A stretch of DNA of 64,000 bases from PALSA-693 sp963781155 (lineage in GTDB: Bacteria > Actinomycetota > Acidimicrobiia > Acidimicrobiales > Palsa-688): positions 1 through 64,000 of the forward strand of contig CAWAEC010000016.1 in assembly GCA_963781155.1 (NCBI GenBank). The letters run 5' to 3'. The notes under the pieces are model-generated. The model saw nothing but the letters and a program-made list of their open reading frames with translations. It had not been told where the DNA came from and made no database searches. Both the position numbers and the translations under genes were made by a program. The stretch's first letter is position 1. Each line of letters starts with the position of its first letter. Shown here one piece after another: positions 17,925 through 26,800 of this stretch.

Positions 17925-19317
17925 ATGAAATCCATCGTTCGTATGAACCGAAACTGCTCCAAGCCGCGGCGCTTTTCGCGCCCGCGGCCTTCTGGGCTCA
18001 GCCGCTGTCGCGGTCGCGCTGGTCGCGGGCGTCTCGTTCCCGATCCTGGCCGCCTCGGCCAGCGCACCATCGGTCCCCGGGGAGGCCCGAGGCTTGGGCC
18101 AGCTCAGCGGCCTGTTGCCGGCAGACAAGCTCACCCTGCCAAGCGCTATCGAGGTCAACCTCAGCCAAGAGTACGTGCGGCTTCCTATTTACCCGGGGAT
18201 CGCCTATGCCGGCACTTCCCACGCCGAGAAGGTCTGGTACATCCTGGAGGATGCGTCCACCTCGGGCGCCGCTGACGACCTCGGCGTCAATTTTGCACCC
18301 AAGCTCGCCAATATCGGCGTTTCGTGTCCCGGGTGTGTGCAAACCGTTCACTTGATCAATCCGTCACCCGACCAAAACCACTTCGGGCCGGCGCCTATCA
18401 GTTTTGCAGGGGCGCCGGACTTTAGCCCCACCCGCATCGCCGTTCCTGGGCCGGACGGGTTCCCTCTGGCTCAGTATCAGCCGGGTGCAGTCGCCGGCCC
18501 GGGATACACCCCGTTTATTCGCATCGCCGGGTCCACCACGGTCTACAACGCGCCGATCATTGCCACCGGCAACGGCCCCTATGATGTGGTAAACCACACC
18601 AACACCCACGACCGCGTCCTCGGCATCCACATCGCCGGTCCATCCAAACCCGGCCAATTTGCCGAATCGTGGGTGGACATGCTCTTCGTCAAGGGCTTCG
18701 ACTCCGGCCAGCCGATCGTCTACCTGTCCACCGACGCAGGTCAGCCGTTGACCGCGGTCCTAGAGCGGTCCACATACGTGCCTGCGCTCAATAACGCTTC
18801 CTGCAACGGCTGCGATGACTTCCTCGGTTCGGCCCGCGAGCGGTTGTTCGGCTTCGTCAACGGCCAGACCGGGGTTGGCAACTCAGAGGCTCAGGGCTTT
18901 CAGCACCTGGCGCTCGACGGTCCGATTTCCGAGAACGCCGTACAGACCAACACGGCCTTCATCAACGCCCTCCGCTACGGCGGCGACATCCTCAACGTGT
19001 TCGGGGACTTCCCCACCTTGACCGATCCCCGTCACGCCGACGCCTACAGTCCGCTGTGGGACGCGCAGCTCGGCCTTTGGACTCCTAAGGCAGTTCAGCA
19101 AGGGCTCAACAAGCGACAGATCGACGAGAACACGGTCTTGAACCTGGCCGCCAGCCGTCCCGATCTGCTGACCGGTGTCGACCCAGCCACCGGCCAACCC
19201 CAGCCCTACGGGTCGGTCGGCGTCGACATCAACTGCGCCGTCATCGGCTACACGGCGAACGCCCCAACTGCCGCCCTGGAACCGAACCTCCCCGGTTCGC
19301 AATTCCCGCCCCGTTAA
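17925..19317 (+). CDS. secreted protein of unknown function (frameshifted in its signal peptide)
   Basis: About 463 aa. The ATG at 17925 follows GAGGGAG. The n-region MKSIVRMNRNCSKPRRFSRP is in one frame and the hydrophobic core GLLGSAAVAVALVAGVSF plus ILAASASA in the next, so one indel at about 17975-17990 splits a normal Sec signal. The mature part has paired cysteines (VSCPGCVQ; NNASCNGCDDF) and long Gly/Asn/Pro-rich segments, with no family I can name. It is probably exported, with a beta-rich fold. The main frame is open from 17947 to 19317. The 400 bp after it (19318-19720) contain no gene I can support. Confidence 0.7.
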
Positions 19318-19720
19318 AGGGTGCAGCATCTGGCGCATCAGGTTCAGCCCGCCAGTGTCAGAACTCAATGAAGGACAAACGGACCGGCGTGACTGCGCAC
19401 AACCAGTCACGCCGGTCCCGCCACGTCGCCTGCTATCAAGACCGACGAAGACGCTGTCGGGTGTGCTTCTTCGGCCCGTCCAACCCGCTGACGAGGACTG
19501 CGTCGCCCAGGTACAGGTTCTCCAAGCGACGAGCGGCAAGCGGCGTAGGGCGGCACAGCGCTTTCGATGATCTCGCACACCGCGCCCAGCTGTTCTAGTA
19601 GCGAGTTGCCCGTGGACAGCTCCCGAGGGCGGAGTCTTTCGTCTGGTGCTGGGGTACATCGCCGGATGGATCCCGCCGATGCCCCGATTACCGGCGCCCC
19701 CACTGCCCAAGCCGGTCGGT

Positions 19721-20500
19721 TCAGATGGTGAATCTGAGGTTGCAGGCCAGCTGGCCGGCGAGTTCCTTGTTGCCTCGAAGCTCGATGTCGCCGGCCGCCA
19801 GGCGGGCCTCGGGGTCGGTCCTGCCGCAGGCTAGGAGCATGAAGGTGAGAAAGTCGGTGCGCACGACCGCGTCGGGATGGTCGAGGTCGTCGACGACGCG
19901 GGCTCGCCCGTCGACGACGGCGGCGAGGTGCGCGCCGATGGGGCCGGTGAGCTCGACGAGCACGCTGGAGCCGTCGGGTATCCTGGCTCGCTTCCCAACG
20001 ATATAGCCGAAGCTGCGTCGAACCTCGTCCAGCGCCAACTCGGCGGCCGGCCCGCTGCTGTGACCGGGCCGCCCGAGGGGTACCCGGATGTCTTGCTCGT
20101 GGACCCAGAAGTCGAAGTTGCGGATGGCCATGAACCGGCCGTAGGTCTGCACCCCGACGGGAGTCCACGACACCTCGTCGAACAGGCCGTCCGCCGCGGC
20201 TAGCAGTTCGGCGCGCCGCCCGGCGACCACGGTGCCAAGCCGGCCGAGCAGCCGGTCCGACGGCCAGTCCTCCATCTCGTCGAACACCGTTCCGACGATC
20301 TCGAACGGCGCCGGGGTGTCCCCGGAGGGACGCCACCCAGAGAGTGCTTCTTCGATCCCGTCGAGGTGGGCGACAACGTGGCGAACCTGCCAGGCCGGGC
20401 AGAGCGATGGGACCCCCCATTCGCTGTCGCTCAGCTGGCCCAAGAGATTCACGACAGAGTCCATGCTCTCCAGCAGACAATCGACTTCATGAACGGTCAT
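19721..20500 (-). CDS. maleylpyruvate isomerase family, mycothiol-dependent (DinB-like) protein
   Basis: 259 aa. The N-terminal four-helix DinB-like domain includes WGVPSLCPAWQVRHVVAHLDG with the metal-binding His pattern, then FDFWVHEQDIRVPLGRPG carrying HExxxR-type residues. The C-terminal sterol-carrier-like domain spans about residues 165-259. The ATG at 20500 follows AAGGAGGAG; the in-frame extension to 20731 overlaps a ClC fragment on the other strand and is rejected. Family members use mycothiol in isomerisation or detoxification, which supports an actinobacterial host. Confidence 0.85.
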   Translation of the reverse strand: MTVHEVDCLLESMDSVVNLLGQLSDSEWGVPSLCPAWQVRHVVAHLDGIEEALSGWRPSGDTPAPFEIVGTVFDEMEDWPSDRLLGRLGTVVAGRRAELLAAADGLFDEVSWTPVGVQTYGRFMAIRNFDFWVHEQDIRVPLGRPGHSSGPAAELALDEVRRSFGYIVGKRARIPDGSSVLVELTGPIGAHLAAVVDGRARVVDDLDHPDAVVRTDFLTFMLLACGRTDPEARLAAGDIELRGNKELAGQLACNLRFTI

Positions 20501-20554
20501 GTCCCGTCTCCTCCTTGCCGATACAGTCCAGAGTTTGGTTGACCAGGCCGAGGT

Positions 20555-20932
20555 ATGTCCGATCCGAGCTGGGCCGGCAGCTACGCCCTGTGGTTTCTGA
20601 TCGTCCTGGCCCTGACCAAAATGATCGCCACCAGCCTGACCATCGGCATCGGCGGCTCCGGCGGGGTGTTCGCCCCATCGCTGTTCATCGGGGCCACCGC
20701 CGGCATGGCCTTCGGCGTGATCGCCAACCATGTCCTCGGCCCCGGCGCCGGCCAGCCCGCCCTGTACGCCGTGGTGGCCATGGGGGCGGTGTTCGCCTCC
20801 GCGGCCCGAGCCCCACTCACCTCATTAGCAAGCGTGGTGGAGATGACCGGCGACTACACCCTCACCCTGCCGGTGATGCTGGCCGTGGCCATCGCCACCG
20901 TGGTCTCCCGGTCCCTCAGCTGCCACGCGTAG
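20555..20932 (+). pseudogene. ClC chloride-channel fragment
   Basis: 126 codons matching only the C-terminal half of a ClC channel/antiporter: LTKMIATSLTIGIGGSGGVF, then FAPSLFIGATAG (Cl-selectivity GGVFAPSL motif), SAARAPLTSLASVVEMTGDY and AVAIATVVS. The first ten or so helices are missing. The 3' end stops right after the last helix with a new ending SLSCHA. Both ends are cut, so it cannot encode a channel. Confidence 0.8.
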
Positions 20933-20957
20933 GGCTGAAGCGCAGCTCCAGATCCGT

Positions 20958-21299
20958 TCAGGCTGGGTTGCCGGTGCGTGGGTAGAGCCGACCGGATCTC
21001 GCACGGGGCGCCGGTCCGGGCGAGGTGGCTGAAAGGTGTCGAAGTGTCCAAAATGGCGGGGTCTCGCCCTGCTTGGCGAATAGATCCCGGTGTCCGTACA
21101 ACATCGAGTTGATGTCGCTCTTGGTGACCGCGAGCCCCTGGGCTTGAAGGCGAGAGGCAAGCTGTCGTGCCGTCGTCGCAGGCGCGTCATTGAGCAGCGC
21201 CATCACGCTCTCCAAAATCCCGGTCGCGGTCTGCCCATCCATCAGTAGATCGTCGTATTTGCTGCCCCTACTCCGAGTTGCCTCGGCACGCTTAGCCAA
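20958..21299 (-). CDS. small HTH-like domain protein, possible fragment
   Basis: 113 aa. Residues about 28-85 (ESVMALLNDAPATTARQLAS, then VTKSDINSMLYGHRDLFA and TPPFWTL) resemble the small winged-helix-like module found at the ends of various actinobacterial nucleases, helicases and other DNA-handling proteins. The last 25 residues are low-complexity. The only start is a TTG at 21299 with no clear Shine-Dalgarno, so this may be a piece of a larger gene. The function is unknown. Confidence 0.4.
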   Translation of the reverse strand: MAKRAEATRSRGSKYDDLLMDGQTATGILESVMALLNDAPATTARQLASRLQAQGLAVTKSDINSMLYGHRDLFAKQGETPPFWTLRHLSATSPGPAPRARSGRLYPRTGNPA

Positions 21300-21417
21300 G
21301 CAGCGCCAGCCGGGAGAGTTCGAGCGCGATCAACAACAACGGCACAACTCGCCGACTGCCGGGGTATTTAAACGGATCGGGCTGGTCGCACGCGTCCGCC
21401 GGGGTGGGGCGAGCCGA

Positions 21418-21603
21418 TCACCATCTCCAGCTTGGATCGCCTGGCAACCCACGCCCCTCCGCTAACGGCGTCGCTGTGTCGGTTCCTTGACGGTACCATC
21501 TAAGCAGCATGCGGTGCGGGGGATCCACTTCGATGTAGCGGCCGGCAATTGCCGTCCCGTCGAGGTCGAGGTGGAACGTCTCCCCCACGCGAGGAGCTGT
21601 CAC
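21418..21603 (-). pseudogene. SRPBCC (AHSA1-like) domain fragment
   Basis: 61 codons. TAPRVGETFHLDLDGTAIAG and RYIEVDPPHRMLLRWYRQGTD match the central strands of an AHSA1/polyketide-cyclase-like SRPBCC protein. The N-terminal helix-strand and the long C-terminal helix are missing. A stop codon lies just upstream in frame. Confidence 0.55.
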
Positions 21604-21832
21604 GAAATTCCGTTCATCTTAACGAGACCGGTCCACGTCCAAGAGGCACGAGCAGTCAGGGTCGGCTGAATGAGCTCACGGAAAGCCAGACCTGAGCATC
21701 CCACTGGGAGCGACGAGGTGTCCCGCATCACGAACGGCAGCGGGTCCGCAAGCGCATCGTGTGGATGCAGGTGCATCATCCAAGAGCCGTGAGCCGACCT
21801 CCGCGATGGCTGTGAACGAACCCGGCTTGGGC

Positions 21833-22438
21833 TCATCTGCCGATGGTAAGGGCGAGGAGGGTATTGACCGCAGTTTCGAACGGGCGGGTACTCCGTTGCA
21901 CTTGGGCGAGTAGAAGCCCTCCTTGGAGCGTGGCGAGCAGAGTAGTGGCGAGGGCGTCCGGGTCGATGTCGGACGGGAGCTTCCCGTCGGCATCTAGGGA
22001 TCTGAGTCCATCGCCGATGGCGGCTGCCCACTGATCGAACCCTGCCGCTATGAGCGCTCGGGCCTCGGGGTCACTCTCGGCGAGTTGACCAACGAGCGAG
22101 CCAAGTTGGCAGCCCCCCTTTGCTTTGGTGCGCTTCGCTGCGGTAATCACCATGTTCCGCCAGGCTTCGACTCCGTTCGCGCTGCTGAGCGCGTGCCGCT
22201 GGCGATTGACGATGGCCTCGGCTTGGTAGTCGATGACCGCCTCCACGAGTTCGTTCTTGTCGGGAAAGTAGTGGTACATCTGAGAGCCGCTGACTTCCGC
22301 CGCCACCTTGACGTCTTCCAAGGTGGTGCCCGCCACCCCGCGTTCATGGATCAGGGTGGCGGCCTCCTCCACAATTCGTGCCCGGGTGCGCGCTCCCTTG
22401 GGGGTGAGCCTCGGCCGGTCACTCGTCTCGTTGACCAT
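21833..22438 (-). CDS. TetR/AcrR family repressor
   Basis: 201 aa. The N-terminal TetR HTH spans about residues 14-60 (TRARIVEEAATLIHERGVAG, TTLEDV, then SGSQMYHYFPDKNELVEAV). The C-terminal ligand-binding domain has a TetR_C-like GGCQLGSLVGQLAESDPEAR segment, typical of repressors sensing small hydrophobic or electrophilic compounds. It is divergent from an SDR with 94 bp between the starts. A perfect palindrome in that gap (22460-22475) is the likely operator, so it probably represses both itself and the SDR-DUF1330 pair. Confidence 0.9.
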   Translation of the reverse strand: MVNETSDRPRLTPKGARTRARIVEEAATLIHERGVAGTTLEDVKVAAEVSGSQMYHYFPDKNELVEAVIDYQAEAIVNRQRHALSSANGVEAWRNMVITAAKRTKAKGGCQLGSLVGQLAESDPEARALIAAGFDQWAAAIGDGLRSLDADGKLPSDIDPDALATTLLATLQGGLLLAQVQRSTRPFETAVNTLLALTIGR

Positions 22439-22459
22439 GCGCCAATGCTAGCAGGATTT

Positions 22460-22475
22460 TGAGTTTGACAACTCA
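22460..22475. promoter_or_regulatory. TetR operator palindrome with embedded TTGACA
   Basis: TGAGTTTGACAACTCA is a perfect 6-4-6 inverted repeat in the TetR/SDR divergent region. TTGACA at 22465-22470 could be the -35 of the SDR promoter, so a bound repressor would block it. Confidence 0.65.
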
Positions 22476-22532
22476 GGGCCGAACTGTCAGAGTGAGTTAC
22501 ACCACCCAGTTTGTACGAGAGGATGACAACGG

Positions 22533-23282
22533 ATGACTGATCTGAGAGGCAAGACTGCTCTGGTTACGGGCTCGACGAGCGGGATCGGCCAGGCTACGGC
22601 CATCGCCTTGGCCGCCCGCGGCGCTCACGTACTGGTTGTCGGGCGCAACGAACAACGTGCCAAGGATGTGGTCGCCGAGATCGAAGGCAGCGGCGGTAGC
22701 GCATCGTTCAAGCTCACGACGTTGAGCGATCTGCAATCAGTCCACGAGCTGGTCGAGTGGGCCACTGAGGCAGGCGACGGTCACGTCGACATCCTCATCA
22801 ACAACGCTGGCGTCGCCTTGCTCGGACCAAGCAACGCAGCCACCGAAGCAGAGTTCGACGAGACCTTTGCACTGAACGTCAAGATTCCGTTCTTCCTGGT
22901 CTCGTCACTGGCGCCAGCCATGGCCGAACGCGGTTGGGGTTCGATCGTCAACATCTCCACGATGGTCGCCAGCTTTGGGCAGGCAGGCATGGCTCTCTAT
23001 GGCGCCAGCCGGGCAGCCCTCGAACTGTTGACGAAGGCTTGGGCCGCCGAATACGGCCCGAGTGGCGTTAGGGTCAACGCCGTATCCCCCGGCCCGACGC
23101 GCACCCGGATGATGGAAGCAGTCCCCGAAGAGATGGTGAATCAGCTCGCAGCACTAGCACCGGCAGGTCGCGTAGCTGAGCCCGAGGAACTGGCTGCGGC
23201 GATCGTCTTTCTCGCCAGCGATGATGCCAGCTTCGTCCACGGCGTCACTCTTGCAGTCGACGGGGGCCGATCAGCAACGTAA
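22533..23282 (+). CDS. SDR family oxidoreductase
   Basis: 249 aa, intact. TGSTSGIGQATA is the cofactor motif, INNAGVALLG follows, the catalytic Ser lies near ISTMV, and Tyr with a downstream Arg/Lys is in YGASRAALELLTK. The usual YxxxK reads YGASR, so the catalytic Lys is replaced by Arg at that position. The C-terminus is VTLAVDGGRSAT. It is divergent from TetR and followed after 80 bp by a DUF1330 gene. The substrate is unknown. Confidence 0.87.
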   Translation: MTDLRGKTALVTGSTSGIGQATAIALAARGAHVLVVGRNEQRAKDVVAEIEGSGGSASFKLTTLSDLQSVHELVEWATEAGDGHVDILINNAGVALLGPSNAATEAEFDETFALNVKIPFFLVSSLAPAMAERGWGSIVNISTMVASFGQAGMALYGASRAALELLTKAWAAEYGPSGVRVNAVSPGPTRTRMMEAVPEEMVNQLAALAPAGRVAEPEELAAAIVFLASDDASFVHGVTLAVDGGRSAT

Positions 23283-23362
23283 CGCCTGTCGGCGTCGACG
23301 TTTACGAGTGAAGTCCTAGAACACAGATCACGACTAACCACTAACTACGAAGGAGTATCAAC

Positions 23363-23656
23363 ATGAGCGCATACGTAATTGTCGAATTCACCGTCAAGGA
23401 CCCGGAAATGTACCGTGAGAAATACGGCCCCATTGCTGGGCAGACGGCCAAAGACCACGGAGGCGAGGCTCTCGCCAACAGCAACTGGGAGATCCTGCAC
23501 GGCGATGGCTCGCTCACTTCAGGGGCACTCGTGCGGTTTCCTGACCGTGAGACGGCCCTCAAGTGGTACAACTCGCCTGAATATCAGCAGCTGATCGATG
23601 TCCGAAGTGTCGCGATGGATGCCCGGTTTAGCTTGCTCGACGGCCTGCCTAGCTGA
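23363..23656 (+). CDS. DUF1330 domain protein
   Basis: 97 aa, dimeric alpha/beta-barrel type. It begins MSAYVIVEFTVKDPEMYREK and has the family pattern ALVRFPDRETALKWYNSPEY. The ATG follows GAAGGAG by 7 nt. It is probably co-transcribed with the SDR under TetR control; the function of the family is unknown. Confidence 0.88.
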   Translation: MSAYVIVEFTVKDPEMYREKYGPIAGQTAKDHGGEALANSNWEILHGDGSLTSGALVRFPDRETALKWYNSPEYQQLIDVRSVAMDARFSLLDGLPS

Positions 23657-23661
23657 CCGAG

Positions 23662-24195
23662 GTGGCTCCAGATCCCGCCTTCTCGCTGATACAGAGGTGT
23701 TGGTTGGTGGACTCGCGTAAAACTCCGTCGGTCAAGATGGAGCACTCTACGTACACAGCCGCATTTGGTGGGCGGCCGGATGGCGGGAACTGGGACGAGG
23801 GCATATCCGGACCACACCTGGAGATTGCAGCTTCCACCGAGACGAGAATCGGTGTACTTGCAGGACCTGGAACGGGAAGACGAGCTTCGGGCACATGCGC
23901 CGCGTCGCTCGCCTCCTTAGCGAAGGCGTTGACCCTTCCGAAATAATGCTCGTTTCGTTCACCCGGGTGGCTGCAACTGACCTTCGGGACAAGATCGCCC
24001 GGCTTCAAGTTGATGGTGCCGAGAATGTTCGAGCAACCACACTGCACAGCTACTGCATGTCGCAGCTGCAAGGTGGCGCCGTTCTTGCGATCACGCGGCG
24101 AACCCCGCCCATTCTCCGGGGTATCGGTGGAGACTTCGGCGACATCCGCGACAAACGAGCACTTCTGGAGGCTTTTCAAGCTGATTGGGCGCCGC
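23662..24195 (+). pseudogene. UvrD-like helicase N-terminal fragment (frameshift in Walker A)
   Basis: Start of a superfamily I helicase: GPHLEIAASTETRIGVLAGP and GTG, then in the next frame TSFGHMRRVARLLSEG, PSEIMLVSFTRVAATDLRDK (motif Ia region) and RATTLHSYCMSQLQ. One missing A near 23877 breaks GPGTGKT. Helicase-like sequence runs to about ALLEAFQADW and then joins an IS3 transposase fragment. All later helicase motifs are absent. Confidence 0.7.
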
Positions 24196-24602
24196 GGGTG
24201 CACCGGGAATTGCTTGACCGTGGTGTGGCCTGCGGGCGGCGCCGGGTTCGACGCCTGATGCGCCTCCACGGGCTGGAAGGGCGTTGCCAGAAGCGCTGGC
24301 GTAAGACCACCATCCAAGACCCCGCCGCCGAGGTCCAGGCCCTCGACCTCATCCAGCGCCACTTCGGACCCTCCGAGGTGCTCGACGCCCGCTACGTCGG
24401 CGACATCACCTGCAGCGCCACCTGGCAAGGCTGGGCCTACCTGGCCACGGGTCATCGACCTCGCCAGCCGGAAGGTGGTCGGCTGGGCGCTGGCCGACCA
24501 CATGAGGACCGAGCTCATAAGCGAAGCGTTGATGATGGCCATCGGGCAACGCCAGCCGCCCCAGGGCGTCATCTTCCATTCCGACTGGGGCTGTCAGTAC
24601 TG
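24196..24602 (+). mobile_element. IS3-family transposase (OrfB) fragment
   Basis: HRELLDRGVACGRRRVRRLM and RLHGLEG match the OrfB HTH_21 region; RYVGDIT with the first catalytic Asp, LASRKVVGWALADHM and FHSDWGCQY with the second Asp follow. The frame shifts near 24450 (extra G in GCCACGGGTC). The third catalytic Glu and both ends are missing. It joins helicase sequence on the left and an unrelated HTH gene on the right. Confidence 0.8.
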
Positions 24603-24606
24603 CGTC

Positions 24607-24864
24607 GTGATCGAGTCAGTTGAATCGAGCCACGAAAGAACTACGACTCCGGCCCGCGGCGTTGGAGGCGCGACCCTTATACGGACAGTTACCTCGGCCG
24701 CGGCACATCTCGGGATACGTCGGGCCCTGGCTCGTCGTCTCCTAAAGAATGCGGAGATTAGACATATTCCCCTAGGCCGTCGGATCGTTCTGCCTCACTC
24801 CGCGATCCAGGAGTTGGTCGACGGCGCCATGGCTCGGCCAGGCGGTCCCGGTTCTGACGCTTGA
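24607..24864 (+). CDS. excisionase/MerR-like HTH protein
   Basis: 85 aa if started at the GTG 24607; the open frame continues upstream into IS3 sequence. VTSAAAHLGIRRALARRLLK, AEIRHIPLGRRIVLPHSAI and QELVDGA follow the pattern of helix-turn-helix/winged excisionase domains (Xis, HTH_17). No integrase is seen nearby. The true start is uncertain because of the fusion. Confidence 0.5.
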   Translation: MIESVESSHERTTTPARGVGGATLIRTVTSAAAHLGIRRALARRLLKNAEIRHIPLGRRIVLPHSAIQELVDGAMARPGGPGSDA

Positions 24865-25284
24865 GACGAGCCAGTGGCGTTTCGCGTGCCAATCAAGGAA
24901 AACTTCCGCCCGCACAGGAGAGCCGACGTGGGCCGGAGCGGCCTCAGGAGCCCGGAACATCGCCTGATTTGCACCACCGTCGGAGAGGCAGCCGAAAGGT
25001 TGGCAATCGACAACTGCGCTGCGCCAACCTGAGCACAGCATTATCGGTGCTGATCAGCCGCTATCCGGCGGTCAGCCCCGGAACACAATGGCTGGTCAGA
25101 CAGGGGATTCGGATCAGCGGCGAACTCCTCCCGGCGTACCCCGGCTGTGCACTGGAACGAGTGCTGAGATCACTTGTTCATCCCTCGCTGTCAGACCGGG
25201 CGGGACCGGGACCGCTCCGATACGTCCCGGCCTTACCACAGCGGCCGGGAAGGCGCTTCCTTCCAGGAGGTGGTGGGCCGCTGG
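24865..25284. other. 420-bp stretch without a recognisable gene
   Basis: Open frames exist but carry no recognisable domain and no Shine-Dalgarno. It lies between the excisionase-like gene and the PIN toxin and is probably eroded mobile-element DNA. Confidence 0.4.
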
Positions 25285-25710
25285 TCAAGTGTCGCTGGCC
25301 TCGGGCAGCTCGTCCGGATAGGTGATGTCGATTTCCGCGATGGATTTCGGGAAGTCGGATCGGTTGTTGGTGAGGAAGCGGTCGGCGCCGGCGCCGACTG
25401 CGGTGGCGAGATGAACAGCGTCCACGGCTCGAAGTCCGTACGACGCGCCCAACGCCGAGGCCAGCTCGGCCGTGGCTTCATCGGTGGGGAGCAGGTCAAG
25501 CCGACCCAGCAGCGCGTCGAGTTCGCGGAGCTCGTCGTGGGCGCGTTCGCGCAGCGGCTTCGTCAACAGCTCGGGCACGAGCAGGACCGAGCCGATACCG
25601 GCGCCAGAACCTCCCACGGGCCCGGGCGGAAACAGGGCACGGACTCGTCGACCGAGCTCATGCCCGTAGACCGCCGCGTAGATCAGCACGTCCGCGTCGA
25701 AGGCGTCCAC
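25285..25710 (-). CDS. PIN-domain toxin (VapC-like)
   Basis: 141 aa. The N-terminal DAFDADVLIYAA carries the first acidic residues of a PIN nuclease. A central Glu lies in LLVPELL. ASYGLRAVDAVHLATAV and RFLTNNRSDF carry the C-terminal acidic cluster, as in VapC RNases that cleave tRNA or rRNA. The GTG at 25710 starts 13 nt after the antitoxin stop. The longer frame to 25827 runs inside the antitoxin gene and is rejected. Confidence 0.85.
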   Translation of the reverse strand: MDAFDADVLIYAAVYGHELGRRVRALFPPGPVGGSGAGIGSVLLVPELLTKPLRERAHDELRELDALLGRLDLLPTDEATAELASALGASYGLRAVDAVHLATAVGAGADRFLTNNRSDFPKSIAEIDITYPDELPEASDT

Positions 25711-25723
25711 GTTGCGGCGCCCG

Positions 25724-26017
25724 CTAGCGGCCCGATCGTCCGGCTCGGATCTCCGCGACCAGGGCCTCAGCACGTTGCGGGCGGAGTGTAGGACGAGCCG
25801 ACAGCGGCGACTGTCGGCCCGAAGCAAGAGCGTCTCGCACCCCTCCGGCCACCACCAACGCTTCGTCGGCCCGACGAGCCCGCAAAGTGTCGGGCCGGAC
25901 CAGCACGGCGACGGGCCGGCCGTGGCGGGTGATGGTCACCTCCTCGCCCGCTCCCACCCGGTCCAGGAGCTGCGGTAGGGCCGCTCTCGCCTGGCTAACA
26001 GTCATCGTGGTCGACAC
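25724..26017 (-). CDS. Phd/YefM-type antitoxin
   Basis: 97 aa. TVSQARAALPQLLDRVGAGE and VTITRHGRPVAVLVRPDTL form the Phd/YefM DNA-binding fold; the C-terminal half should wrap the toxin. The start is GTG 26017 or ATG 26005; AAGGGAG lies before the GTG. A TACAAT-like -10 precedes it, and repeated GTAC elements (26027-26052) may be its own operator. Confidence 0.85.
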   Translation of the reverse strand: MSTTMTVSQARAALPQLLDRVGAGEEVTITRHGRPVAVLVRPDTLRARRADEALVVAGGVRDALASGRQSPLSARPTLRPQRAEALVAEIRAGRSGR

Positions 26018-26026
26018 ACTCCCTTA

Positions 26027-26052
26027 TTGTACTTAGACGTACGGGGTTGTAC
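26027..26052. promoter_or_regulatory. candidate toxin-antitoxin operator
   Basis: TTGTAC occurs at 26027-26032 and 26047-26052, exactly 20 bp apart, with the palindrome CGTACG at 26038-26043 between them. Placement just upstream of the antitoxin start fits autoregulation by Phd/YefM proteins. Confidence 0.4.
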
Positions 26053-26139
26053 ACGTCCGGGTATCGCTCGACGGTCCGGCGGAGGGCTCCCGCGACACCA
26101 GGGGTCCGATCGGCAGGGTTCGGGTGTTGTTCAACGGCC

Positions 26140-26249
26140 GATCTCGTCGCAGCGAGCGGCGTCGGCAGGCCAGTCGCGCTTCACTGTCGGGCCCGCAAGC
26201 CTGGCGCGAAACCACTCGCAGGCAGCTACGCGTCGATTGGAAACTTCAC
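26140..26249 (-). pseudogene. decayed DUF5615-like (PIN-like) toxin remnant
   Basis: The GTG at 26249 overlaps the DUF433 stop and opens VKFPIDA, followed by TAG where the family usually has Gln-Leu-Pro. LPA is still readable after the stop, then the frame degenerates. DUF433 antitoxins are commonly followed by a DUF5615 toxin, so this looks like the dead toxin half. Confidence 0.35.
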
Positions 26250-26477
26250 GCAGCGCCGAGCGGCACCCGGCGCCAAGCGGACACCAGCGTCCCGAACTCG
26301 AGCGCGGCCAGAAGATCGTCACGCTCGAGGTCGGGGTGATCCTCGATGATCTCCACGATCGTCATTCCCGACGCCAACAACTCGAACAGGCCCTCTACCG
26401 GATACCGCAACCCGCGGAACTGTCGGCTTGCCGTGACAGATCGAAGGATCGACCGCGATCCGCTCCAGCCTCGACAC
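26246..26477 (-). CDS. DUF433 antitoxin-like protein (frameshifted near 26415)
   Basis: SRLERIAVDPSICHGKPTV is in one frame and GLRYPVEGLFELLASGMTIV, EIIEDHPDLERDDLLAALEF in the next; together they give a full DUF433 HTH protein of about 77 aa. One extra base in GTTCCGCGGG explains the shift. The GTG at 26477 is the likely start. It is paired with the decayed DUF5615 remnant downstream. Confidence 0.6.
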
Positions 26478-26603
26478 GGCGGTGAGCCCACCGCCACTCC
26501 ATCCCGTCGCTTGCGGGATAGTGCCTGCCCTTCCCAGTCCGTACCGACCTCTCCCCCTTGGAACTCGTGAGAAGATCCGTTAGAAGTCTGGTACCGAGAA
26601 CCA

Positions 26604-26641
26604 GAAAGCCCTGGCCGAGCAACGCTCTGACCAGGGCTTTT
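26604..26641 (-). terminator. terminator downstream of tRNA-Met
   Basis: AAAGCCCTGG (26605-26614) and CCAGGGCTTT (26631-26640) form a perfect 10-bp stem with a 16-nt loop. It lies 5 bp past the tRNA 3' end; the stem is flanked by A/T bases in both directions. Confidence 0.75.
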
Positions 26642-26645
26642 GTAG

Positions 26646-26719
<74 letters not shown>

Positions 26720-26800
26720 GCGGTCCATGCATCTTATCAGCTTCTCGACCACCACCAAGGTGCCGCCCCGAACCTCGCACCGGTAGTGGCAACGCGACGC

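Noticed and set aside
19407..20480. 357-codon minus-strand frame overlapping the maleylpyruvate isomerase gene
   Set aside because: Arg/Pro-rich shadow in a different frame of a well-supported gene.
24865..25284. Possible gene between excisionase-like HTH and PIN toxin
   Set aside because: Open frames have no Shine-Dalgarno and no recognisable protein pattern.
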